From NCBI GenBank assembly GCA_907163375.1, contig CAJQUW010003471.1, positions 62,001 through 126,000 on the forward strand: a stretch of DNA of 64,000 nt. Direction: 5' to 3'. Below, piece after piece: positions 1 through 12,100 of the stretch. The translations under genes and the position numbers were made by a program. Below the pieces are notes generated by a model. It was not told where the DNA came from. It searched no databases and worked only from the letters and a program-made list of their open reading frames with translations. Each line of letters opens with the position of its first letter. The stretch's first letter is position 1. The stretch is from Prostheceraeus crozeri (lineage: Eukaryota; Platyhelminthes; Polycladida; Euryleptidae).

Positions 1-2890
1 AAATCCTTAAATATTCTAATGAAAGAATGTTTTAAGCGTATTATGTAAGAAATATCGGCTCATCACATGACATCATGGTGGTGATGAATGAACTTTGAAG
101 ATCCCTTAAATTGTGGCTCAATCTCAAAATAGCGAAGTGTCAAAATAAGGAATCTCAAAACAGCGGAGTTGCATTGTATAGTCCTAACAAGTCATCGAGG
201 AATCATGATTGCTGAATTTGTTTACAGGCAATTGGATTGGAAAACATTCAACATTATCAAAAAGCCACTGAAGTGATGTCAACAGATCATCTGCACATTT
301 AACATTAAAAGCAATTCACCCAGACACGCTCGCACCCGGTGTGTTTATAGCGAAGTGTGATAGCTACATAGTAATAGGCGAGTAGTACACAGTACATACA
401 TAGAGTAAATGCATCTCGCTATCACACATCCAGACCAAACGTATGTCCGCAAGGTTCATAATCGCTCTGGTTTGCTTTGCTTGCTGTATGGCAGTCTGCA
501 ATTGCTGTAATGATGACTTTATATTTGCTATTTATTTGCTATAAATAATTTCAGCAATCCCTTATTTTCAACAATTTATATTTGCTGTAAAACGCTCTGC
601 TCGGAAACGCTTCGAAAAAAGCTAGTAGTTTGGCTGAGGTTTTATTCATGTAACGAAATTCAATTTTTCACCTCAAATTATTGTATAATATTCGTAATAC
701 TGCATAAATTTATCACGGATAGTCGGTTACTTCTGATGCGGATCCTGTTATTGTAAAGAAATCAGTAAATATGCGGTAGAGATGATAAAGCCATTGAAAG
801 CAAACACAATTTCTTGAGGTTTTGTCAGCGTTATACAATAAATTTTCTTTTTTTTACACTTTGCTATTATGAGACGATCGTCAAATCATCTGTACGGAAC
901 GTCCCTTCCCTGAGCTATCATTTAAAGATGGATTATCGTTTTTCAGCGAAATAGTGAGTTAAAATAAAAGTAAGTATCTTCTTTTATTTATTTGGGATCG
1001 AAGCTAGAAGTGGTCATTTCACACTGAAGGGTTGCATCAAGAAAGGTGAGATCTTAGTTCATACCTTTTACATTTGAACTGGTATTACTTGAAACACTTT
1101 AATTACTTGAAACAAAGTGGATGTAGTTGGAGTTTGGTCATTACTTTATTTTGCTCACTTCACTATGTGTGCATTATTAAGTACATTAGGAAGTTCTAAA
1201 CATTTGAAAACTCCGGGACCTTAAATCATTTACGATGTGTAACAGCAATTATTTGTGACAGACAATTGATCTTAAGATTGAAATTTTTATTTTTTCAAGT
1301 TATGTACATTTTGCTCGATCTTACATTTCTTATCCGTCCGGTAAATATAGCTGATTCCTATCACTGACGAATTCAGATGAAAGCTGCGGATCATTGTCCT
1401 ATTATGTGGAAATTGTGAATTATACCTGTAATTCAAGTAGAGAATTTCAAGTAACTGAATCCTCAAACTTGTCAATTATTGTTTCAATGAACTAGATTAT
1501 CATACGGGCGCAGCTTGAAAAAATATGTGAGTTGGATATTCAAAACCAGCATATTTAATCGAGACGCTCTTGTCAATGTTCAACATTTTAAAATAGACAA
1601 GAATTCATCATTTCGCTGATTTCGGGAGAAAAATTTTCTGGCGTATCAAAAGCTATGTATTCTACGAGCCGAAGGCACATTTATTTCACGATTCCATAGT
1701 AATGCATTGTCCAGTTTTAGATACATGCATGTTTTCCTAGTTTTGTGGATCAATAAAATCTACTAGTAGATGAAACGGTCAGAATCTATTGTAGAGTGGA
1801 ATAAGTGCGAGTAATAACTACATCATAAACAATTTTCGTAAAACATAGTCGTCTCTTTAATTTCATGATTTATTTATCTCTTTATTCCTTAATATTTTAT
1901 TTTTTCCTTCTTTGTTTCTACTTCATTACTACTTGGACAGAAATGGAATCGCTAAGGAGTTTACGGAGTTGACATACTTTCCAATTCCAGTAACACATCA
2001 TACCTGTATCACAGAAAAGTATGATTTATAGATAATATTTACTGCAAGTTGGTTAGCAGGAGTTGTGGAAGAGTGGTCTTTAATCAACAAATTTACTTTG
2101 GTGTCATTAAAGGTGTGACAATCATTAAGCAGCTAGGCATGCTCTAAATATTTCCGTCTGGATCAAAATACGATTCCACTTGACGTAACCTATGACAACG
2201 GACAATACCGAAATAGAATATTTTGTATAAAGCACGTGATTCATATGTCGCTATATGAAGAATATCCTTCTGTATTCTTTCTAAATGCCGATAACATAAA
2301 CAGATGAATTTCAATGATCAAATATATGCATATACTCGTACAACATCGCATATCTAAAAGGAATGACTCATATGACGAAATTCGATGCAATCTTTCAAGT
2401 TAGTTATAAAGCTCCGGAATTCAATTTCATTTCTGACATTTTAGTGAGCTGAAATATACAGACTAAAAACATAAACAGGCATACCTCATTTTCCCAGCTT
2501 TCACGGTCATAATTAAGAAGAGAAACGACAATAATTGATTGAATGAACACGGAAAATACAAAATTCTTGAGTAAATAAATTTGAAAGTGAAATATCTCAT
2601 TTAGTGCTATGCAATTAAATGTATGACTAAATGGATAGAAGATATCAGTAATATAGAAGTTACATTAGGATAACTAATGGCTTTTAACAACATCAAGGTG
2701 TTTCCTTTTTACCGATAAGGCATCAGTCACCTTCAGATGCGTCTGGTCTCGGCAGCATGCTCTATCTGAAAAATATAAAGTGCTGTCATTCCTTCAAAAT
2801 GAATTACAATAAGCAAAGTGACGACAGTTCTTGCTTTTCCATGTTCATTCAATTAATGAATTCGGTTCACCATTGCCTTAATTGCTACAA
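1..2890. other. Non-coding AT-rich sequence, nothing recognisable
   Basis: No open frame with coding character, known repeat or RNA gene was recognised. It may be intron of gene A or its flank. Confidence 0.5.
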
Positions 2891-2894
2891 TTAT

Positions 2895-2970
2895 AAAACG
2901 AAGACAAGGTCAATGAATTATTGATACATTTAATATGATATATAATAATTATTGACCTTGTCTTCGTTTT
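2895..2970. repeat. Perfect 20-bp inverted repeat (hairpin)
   Basis: Arms 2895-2914 and 2951-2970 (AAAACGAAGACAAGGTCAAT and its complement) are identical, with a 36-base AT-rich loop. It could be a small MITE remnant or a cruciform. Confidence 0.8.
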
Positions 2971-3391
2971 ACAAATCGTTCAATTAATTATGATTGTTGT
3001 TTTCTTTGATAAGAGGCCACGAAAGCGAATGGGAAAGCAGAATATGACTGCACATGCATTTATTCTGCTGATTTCAATTCACCGGTCACAGGGGCAGTAT
3101 TAGTATTCTGATATTTTGGTGTCAATTATCATTCGTGTTTGATGATGGAGAACTACCTCAAGAAAAGGGTCAAGCAAAATCAAGGGTGTGAAATATCTAT
3201 ATAGCGTGAAGAAAATCAGCGCTCACTGGCTACAAACTTGGTTCTGCAAGTTTGTCACGTCAAGCTGTACCTGTAGAGGAATAAGTCCACATCAGACTAG
3301 ATGTCAAGCAATAATTATCAGAGTGAATCCAAAGCATTAGTTTAGATATATGAGCTATGAGGTTTTCAATCAGAATTTACCATTCACTTAC

Positions 3392-3487
3392 AGATTCTTT
3401 CGGTTCCTCATCCTCTGTTACTTCCTTCATTTCTTTCATTTCATGAATCTCTTTCTTCAAAAGAGATGAATAAGTTGCGAATTCCAT
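3392..3487 (-). other. Possible further exon or unrelated open frame, highly charged
   Basis: Open frame MEFATYSSLLKKEIHEMKEM then KEVTEDEEPKES, ending in phase 0 at a good GTAAGTG donor. It could be a further loop exon of gene A, because exon 14 also ends in phase 0. The only in-phase acceptor (ATTGAG) is weak and there is no homology to rest on. Confidence 0.2.
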
Positions 3488-3819
3488 TCTCTCAATTTGG
3501 GTTTGAATACATTTTTCAGTAAGAAAGACTTTATGGTTAATGACTCCTATAACATATTTTGTTGACTATGAAATAAATCTACATCTATATGATCAGTGTA
3601 CGCACTGTTTGTGTCTCATACGTTTTTAATTGATTGAATTTTTGTTGTGACATTCATCATTTATGAAACCTTATCGCCGGTCAGACCGCTTCAGCAATTC
3701 AACAACATTTCAAAAATTGGCAAAACACAAAGAAGTCTCGAGGAAAGACTATCAAAATCAGCAACGGAAATATTGCAGAAAGAAACATTAGAAGAGTTCT
3801 CACTCATCTCTTTCATGTC

Positions 3820-4130
3820 CGTATCCTAGGCTCCCTTGGGTTGGATGGTTTTCGAATGCTGGCGATCTTCCCCATCTGACGGTCTTCAGTATCCGCTTGA
3901 AATGCAGTTTCCGAATATCTTCCTGCACAGCTTTGAGCCAAGTCTCTCGCGATCAACTGGCTAATATCTTCCTCTCCACCCTCATCTCAAACACCTTCCT
4001 ATACGGCATTGAACCAGGTTCTTCGCTTCCGGCGTACCTCTTTTGCTCCTGACATCCACCTCACCATTCTCATTTCGGTTCTCTGGAGTAAGCTCTCCGC
4101 AGATATACGCTTCGTCTGACGAGAGCGACA
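3820..4130 (-). mobile_element. Non-LTR retrotransposon fragment, C-terminal end of ORF2
   Basis: In broken frames the minus strand reads RTEMRMVRWMSGAK and ETWLKAVQEDIRKLHFKRIL. These are typical of the C-terminal end of LINE ORF2 proteins after the reverse transcriptase. It has stops and frameshifts, so it is a relic. Confidence 0.6.
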
Positions 4131-4852
4131 TGCACTTTTCCTTTTTTCCAATTTGAATGAGAGAGCGTTAGAGCTTAGGACTGTCGATAACTAGGAATTT
4201 GTTCCAAGAACATGACATGTATGTCCATACTTTCGTTCACATTGAGAACATCTCCCGAGTAGCAAGCATCAGAGTGTAGAGTAGAAATTTCAAAGGAAAA
4301 TCCCACGGACACATGGTGAATCAACAAGAAATGGAAAAATTAATCAGTACCGAACATGAATTTCAACCAATATGGCGTGTTTTTGATATCTTGATCATCT
4401 TGTTATGTCATACATTCGCAAGATATCTTCATTATTGCCATGTTGTAACTTCTCAGACGTTTTGTTCTCATGCTTATCATTGAATGATTGACTGATGTGG
4501 ATTGACTATAACGGAATCAGCCAATTACATTTGTCTTTGTACATCACCATCATTACGCAACACAATCCTCAACCTTAGAATTTCTCCAGCAGTGGCCGCC
4601 GCATTTCAGTGGTGCAATTTGGACATTGAGATGTGACTTCTGAAGTAAGATGTCTTCACAGACAGTCAGCATTGTGCAATGCTTTTTTACATTTTGTGCA
4701 CATCTGCGCATCCATTCTGTAGCGGCTTGACCGGCGAAAATAGTCAAAAATGATGAAACTTAATTAAAATTGCGACATCAAAATTAATAATTGGCATTCC
4801 TGAGATAACCGCATTCAAGGTAAAGAACGATGATAATTTTACACTTCGATGA

Positions 4853-5508
4853 TGGTTAAGTTGGACAAGGCTCAAGATTGAAAATAAGAATCCCATTAAA
4901 AAGCTGTTTCACTGTAATTTACAGTGACAAGTCCCGGAATTAGGAGTGACAATTTCCAAGAACTCTAAGCTATAGGCTTCATAAGCATTACAGTTTACAA
5001 AAACAGGTACATGTATTTTAATCTACGATTCATTAGTCGTGTCAATCTCAGCTGTCATCTAGAAAGGGAGCTTCTTAGGGGACACATTTCAACACATTCA
5101 AGGACTATGTGTAGCTGCATCTTTTTATTATCAGTCGTCACCACTTAAATTTGAGAGAATTTAAAGATCAAAAAAGGAATTATAAAAATGGACGACAATT
5201 TTTCGTTATCGATTAGGGAAATAGGCAAGCCTTGTGAATGATACTGCACAAACTCATTTTTGAAAGTTGCTTACATTGCTGAAAATCTACATTAACATCT
5301 GTTTGAGAAACGTTACCTGAAGTTGTGTTTTTGCACAGCGAGGAGAAAAATGAAACATCTGATGCAACTGTTATATGAATAACTGCTACACTAGTATCTG
5401 TATCGCATGGAGCTTAAAAGTTGTAGATTTCAAATTGTATAAATCAAGCGTAAATGAACATTTAGTGCCCGTACTCTTTCAGAATATATCCTTTGTCCAA
5501 CTTAACCA
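4853..5508. mobile_element. Candidate MITE with 16-bp terminal inverted repeats
   Basis: TGGTTAAGTTGGACAA at 4853-4868 is repeated exactly in inverse at 5493-5508, bounding 656 bases with no coding capacity. No clear target duplication was seen. Confidence 0.45.
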
Positions 5509-6002
5509 CTTCTTCGTATCATTTTGTTGAAGATAGATGCAATCGAGTAAAGGATAAGCGCACACACTTCCTATATGAGTATTCAATTTGCTTCATTTTA
5601 CAAGACTAAATTCGTGCGGATACAAAATCAGCTATTTTCGAATGACCTTAGTGGCAATCTTAACAGCATGATGATAATTTCAAACTATCTTCTTTCTTTA
5701 AATTTCAAATGGCATTCACACTGAGAATGGCGCCTTGCGACACACATTGTGCCGATGGCTCACGACTGTGCCTTGTTGTGGATGTACTAGCTACTATCAT
5801 GTTTTGATCGATTGCACCTTGACAGTAGAATCTGCAGCTAAAATCATAATGAAGGATAATCAAACTTCCTTTTATCTTCAGTTAACTTACATTCCTGAAT
5901 TATGGAACTACCTTACCAATGACACAGATAACATCGTACATAATGCAATTCAATCACATGACTATTAAAAATGCCATAGATCATATCAATACAAATACTT
6001 AC

Positions 6003-6169
6003 TAAGCCTCCCTTTTTCTCTGCTGGTATGGTCATATTCAGTCGTCGTGCCTTGGGTTTTGAGATGTTCAATGCCAGCTGACCGTCTTCCAGTGGTTGGC
6101 AACAGGCATGAGACTTCATCACTTCTGTGCCGAATGCGCTCATGCCCATCGTGGAAAATCTGCGACTTC
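6003..6169 (-). CDS. Pld: Gene A exon 14: loop with RRFSTMG motif
   Basis: Acceptor TTTCTACAG, donor GTAAGT, phase 1 to phase 0. Joined to exon 13 it reads [20 protein letters not shown] then [16 protein letters not shown]. The RRFSTMG motif recurs in the gene B exon at 55178-55705, which supports this as PLD loop sequence. It is the last exon I can assign with confidence. Confidence 0.78.
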
Positions 6170-9100
6170 CTGTAGAAATGACAGGAATAACTCAAACAAC
6201 TTTCTGTGCACTAATTCAGTAGTGCAGGAGTCAATCGAAGAGTAGTTTGAATGAAGAAGAGCACGATATTTTCAAATATCCATCACCAGAACAGATCGCA
6301 AGAATGAATCAAGCAAGAATAATATTCACTATGAGTAAGACGTCCATTGTTCCTAATGGAGATTCAAGTGTCACTTTTCAGCGAATTTTGCTGATGATGA
6401 TACTTTTACAATCAAGTAGGAGACAAAAGGACCATGATTACATGAATAATTAATCAGTCCTGGTGCGGACGTTCCTTTCACTAAATCCCAGGCCCCTGTT
6501 ATGTTTGTAGATATGAATAACCCAAACCAAAATATTAATTCGAAAAAAAACCAAGTGAATGAATGTGTCAAGTTCTGTATAACATCGCATGTATAATTGT
6601 CATTATTTAATTGAGTAATTTGAATTCAGAAATGACTAGTGTATAATGTTCATGTACGAACTATTTTGAAGCGATTGAAGACTGAAAATGCAATAACCTA
6701 GCACGAGAAATCTGGGAATTTTCTTAGTAGGCTATGTACATTGAAGTATCCCGCATTACAATTCTATTTAATTAAATTAATACATTACAATTAAAATATT
6801 GATTAATTAATTTAATTAAAATATATTTTATCTGAAATACTGAGGAGCCTGACAATTCGAAAGCTCTACAACATACATCACAATCCTGATTGGATCATGA
6901 TCTAATCTTTTATTGATATTAGATAATTCATTCATGATCTCCGATAAAATTCAGGCACAGGTATAAGAAAAAAGAAGTTGAAGATTACTTCAACGGAAAA
7001 GATGTATATAATAGCAGAAACTGTAAGTCCAACAGTATACAATAGATGCAGAGAATACACCGTTCTACAATTTCATAGAATAGACAATCACGCGAAGAGC
7101 TTCAGTTTTGCCACAACTGACCAATGGAGAAAATTCTACCGATATAGCAAATATTCAATAGCAATGCAATAAGAGAGAGCTAGAATACTTGTGAAGGTAG
7201 CAGCAAAAGAATTATATCGTTATAGCGGAATTAACCAATCGCATTCTATCACTAATATAACGATTTTTACTTGAAAGTTCTTTCAATTCCGAAATTGAAA
7301 GAATTCAATTCCGTTGAATTTTGACATAGTAATCCATAAAAATTTTTTGTGGAAATAATAGGCGATGTTCGTGACATCAGTCCAGCCTTCCATCAATACG
7401 AACAATGTTGAGAAATATATACAGATGAAGAATTTTATAACTTTTCTGATGTTTCTTGCTTTTATTGCTACAAACTTTGACTGCTATATAAGTTTTCGAA
7501 ATGTTGAATAATTTCACAGATGAAATCTAACTTTCTCGTCTAAGTAGCAAAATGAGTCATTGAATACTGAATCATATTTAGATAAATTATCGCTTTTAAA
7601 GAATATTCTAGTATATTTTCTGTATTACATGTACCTGTTTATGAATTTTACCTCTAGTCATTTACTTGAAAAATCTTGGTTCTATGGTATACCCAATAGA
7701 TAGCATCACGCAAAGATGCTTATTACATAGATTACTAAAATGCATTCTTACCTTTTTGGAAACATCAAAATCCTGTAATCTAGCTTCATCAATTGCTTTT
7801 GATTTTGAAAGATAACGTACTCTTATCCTCACCCTGTTTGTCCGAGTCAGAAAATTATTGCGGTCTTAATAATGGTGTCATTCAGATGTTTCAGTTTTAC
7901 ACCGTAATTTCAGTACACCGTTTACAAGCAGAAAAGCAATGAAAATTAAGATGAAATTCAAGAACGGCCTTAACGATGAGGTGATTGTCGCAGCCTTCGT
8001 AGGAGAAAAAGGTTGCGCACCCCCTGTAATGGACTGAATATGTAGGATCTTTGCGGCCGTGATAAATCACAAGAACTGGAAATCGGACGTTAAGTTAGGC
8101 ACTGAATGAATAAAGCAAATTTAATGAAGATGAAATACACAAGACCATTAAATTATAATGAGTAAGTAAATTTCCATTCATAACGACGGATGAAGAAATA
8201 ATGAGAGCTGTGTAATAATTGGATTGATTTCATAAAATAAGCACTCCAAGGTTTAAAGCAAAAAATCACTGTAAATGCTGTGATTTCGTTTTGCAGCTTC
8301 TGCTTTACATGCATAATTAATTCTATCCTACTTTTAACTGATTAAAGATTAAAATGTGATTTTCTGGTTCGAAATAGCTTACAATATGATCAGTAGGGTT
8401 CGGAAAAATATTTAGACAACAACATCAAAAGTATTTATTCCAAAATCTCGAAACATTTTTTTAAAATCGTTAAGATATTTAAAGTATTTAAGAGGCACGA
8501 TCAAAAGCCCATACATTTTGTTGAGATATTGTCATGTCATAATGAAATTTCATTAAATTTTGAATGCACAACTGCTTAGCAAGTGTATCGCACAGCTATT
8601 TTTCATCTGATATGCCTTATTTCGTAAAACAGCAAAAAGTCAGACGATGGAATTTTTACAGAATTCCACCACAGGTAAAAACTACAGAAGTGGCAACACT
8701 GATAGATAAGGCTAGGTCTATGAGTTGGAATACCTGCATATGTTCTTCGTCTGCGAAATTCACCTGTATATCGAATGAGATTTTCTGATAACAGCAATAA
8801 AAAGCTACAAATGAATTCTCACTTCGTCGTGGTCGGAACGCCGCTAGGGCCTTTAGCTTCTTGTTTTCTCTCAGTCGAGACGCCAAGTTCGATGCAGGCA
8901 TGCTGTTAGACAATTCGTCAATCGCAGGGCAATCCACGGCCGCTTCTTTGTGCGGACTGGACTGTGGACCGGAGATCAAGGAGGTTGTGCATGTGTTCAG
9001 AGATGCCAAGGAGCTTGACTTTGGCTCCTCACTTCGTGACCTGAAAAGGCTCTTCCCATCGACTTCATCTTTTCCATTGCTCAGATCCTTCATTTCCAGC

Positions 9101-12100
9101 TCTATGCTATCCGGCGATGCAAGGGAAGGATAAGTGAATGCGCTATCTTCAATAGGAGATGTGGAGAGATCTTTGAAGGCAGACTGGACTGAGTCGAGTG
9201 CCTGAAAGAGGAAAGTGGCTAACTGATATTTCTAGGAAAATCAAATCGATAATGACGCGATAAACATACCAGGAATATTCTACTCTATTGGACACACGGA
9301 TTAAGAACTGAGTATCTAACCAAATAATTAGGGATCATATGCGCGCAAAACACAATCCGCATAAATGCGATTTTAAACTTTACATTATCATATGCAAAAG
9401 CACTGAAAACATAGAAAAACAGAAACTTAAAGAAACACAGATAACATCATATCTCTTCTAATAATAGCCGTTCTCGGAAAGCAGCCGCATCTGCTATTCG
9501 AAGCTGCCGATCTGTACTGCTAGACAATGCCGAATGTACCTTGAGATATCTCTACCAGACAGATCCTAGTGTAACATTAATGAAATGTCAATGTGATGAC
9601 TACATGACATTCAGACTGCAGAATGAGCGCAGTGTCACCACAGCCGAGTGTTTCTATATGAACACAAATGTTTCAATAAAGCAAGGATATTGACTGTGAC
9701 AAGGAGATTTCGTTATGAACAATGAAACCCTGAAAAAAGCCCGACACTTTGGATGTTCATCACTTGGAACTTGGACTTATTACTTGGAACTCATTGCCTG
9801 GAACGTCAAATGATAAAGATGTTATTATTTACTTCAATCCTGGTATCATTTTACCCTAGGCGCTCCCAAAAGTATTACATTTTTACTGTAATAATATTGA
9901 TAGTTTGTCTCGCGTTAATTTATACGTACATAAGGCATTGGTAATACATGAACGATGTCTTTATCGCGATAGTGTATATAATTTTAATACAAATAACTTA
10001 AGTATCATTAACGTTTGAATAAAGCTTAAATCAACAAAATTACAATAGACCGCATACACTAGATCTAAAATCGATTACCGACTTCGCATTCACTCCATTT
10101 ATCTACACGAATTAATTTAGTTATGACTCAGTAAGGAGATGCTATAACAGCATACGAAATAAAACTAAAATTATAATCTGCATGCAAGCTTAAAAAGATT
10201 TGCGCATTTATGCACTATCACTGCCGTTGTTGAAAATCAAGACAACACAGCATAATATGTTGTCTGTTGTCTGTTGTAATGTTGTCTGTTTACATATTAC
10301 TGATTTACGCCCATGACTCGAAACACGGGGGAATGGACGCTAAATCGAGGAGTGAGTGACTTATGAGTCCGGCCGAGCTGCTCTTATGGGAAGGTCTCTA
10401 TTAAGCTTCTTAACCCCCGATTATTTTGCACCTACGAGTATTTCATACTGACTCCAACGAAATCAATCCTGTCAGTTATCTTCCATATTATCAAGGGCGT
10501 GCTCAATGGAACTCACTCTGTTGGACAAATTTCCAGCTGGAGGCGTGTCTCCCCCAACCAAAGGGGATAGCTCGCACGGGCCAGGAGGCCCGACACCAAG
10601 TACTTAAACCAAATCATTACTATCCAAGACATAGCCATCAAGCTACCGTACTCTGACTAGTGAGATCCAAAAAGGAGCCCCATAGTGTGATCTCTACCAG
10701 CTATCAACAAAAAGTGTTCTACACGATCACAAGATCCATGTGTTCTCTGGAGACAGAGTGACCTCTGGCATGGCTTCGGAAGCACTCGAAGATGCGAAGT
10801 GGGACCCTGAGTACCAACAATCCAACCCAATCCATCTAACACAAAACTAACAGCAGTCCTGCACCGCCTTTGAAGGCCTTATATTATACAAACAGGGCAT
10901 CCCATTAAGCCGACAAATGACATAACAGCTCCTATGGGAAGAGTCATGGACCAGTTGACATAGAATGTCTTCAAGACGTTTCCCATCATGCGTATTTGTT
11001 GTAAGTATGCATCTGATCGGTGATGTCTGAGAGAATATGGTTCAATGTGGATCTAAGGAATTGGCCAAAATGTTGTGTTCGCCGGTATTAAGAGGCTTCC
11101 TGGGTCTGAATGCGTTTAGTTTCATAGACAAAAGCACATGAACACATGAGTCCATGCCTGAAGACTTTCCATGCTAATAATATGGCTCTAGGCTGCTTCC
11201 CATTGGATTTACATGTGATTTCTTTGATCCTGTTTGACAAGAAGAGGAACTAGGTGGAACTCGGCAGACGCAAAGATTCATAGCATCCACAGGCTGTACA
11301 TTGTACATCATTGTGTGAAAGTTTTATTTGCGGCCTCGTTCTTTGCAGAAACTCGTGCTGTCGGCGGACTATATCTGTGAACATCTAATGGCATTCAATC
11401 AGTTTATCCGAATGTTAGGGGTTATGAAATGCCACGGAATTTTCCTTATCTTCCTAACCTCTTGCTCTTCCTCTTGCCTAACTCTTGCTCTTTTATCCCT
11501 CGAGTAGGTTGTGAAGCCGAAATATCAGTTATCTTAACATCACTGCATCTAACTTCAAAATCAATTTTCATTATTTCTCCTATTAATCACTGTTTATTGA
11601 TGAATTCAATAAAATATTCACAATCATTAAATTAACATAAAATTTGTATGTTAAGACTCTCAACATGCAGTCATATGAAGAAAGGACATGTCATGCGTGA
11701 TATTTAAGTGGCATTTAAGTCTTTTATGAAAAATGATCACACATTATGCAACAGATTTACATATGAATATCAACATTCATTTCTGTAGCTATATCAACTC
11801 AGCCATTTGCAAATAACATAAGCAGATACGAAAACCTGATTAGCGAGTATGACTCTGAAGAAATTTGGCAATAATTCGAAACCATTAAAATGTATTTAAT
11901 TCATTTATTCAAAGCAATAGCTGTCATATAAACCATGCAGAATGAGATTCGAGACCTCTTCCGAAATCATCGACTTAATCGAAAATTGCCCTGCGCATAC
12001 AAAAGAAAGTGTCGTGAGAGACTGATTGCACTTTGAAGTATCGATAGGCAAACGGCAATTTCAGAATCCAGGATGCCATACCTCGACAACTGCTTCACAT

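Noticed and set aside
3647..3829. Plus-strand frame containing KIGKTQRSLEERL, which recalls a GIY-YIG endonuclease.
   Set aside because: Too short, no GIY or YIG motif, and it borders a LINE relic on the other strand.
4553..4747. Cys- and His-rich minus-strand frame of 64 residues.
   Set aside because: Cysteines are not in a zinc-finger spacing I recognise, and no splice sites fit gene A.
7752..7834. Possible gene A exon on the minus strand ([20 protein letters not shown]) with good-looking splice sites.
   Set aside because: No frame of it connects exon 13 (phase 1) to exon 14. Exons 13 and 14 join directly in phase, so it would break the reading frame.
8656..8822. Downstream extension of the exon 13 open frame.
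   Set aside because: A GTGAGA donor at 8823 restores phase to exon 14. The extension has no PLD similarity.
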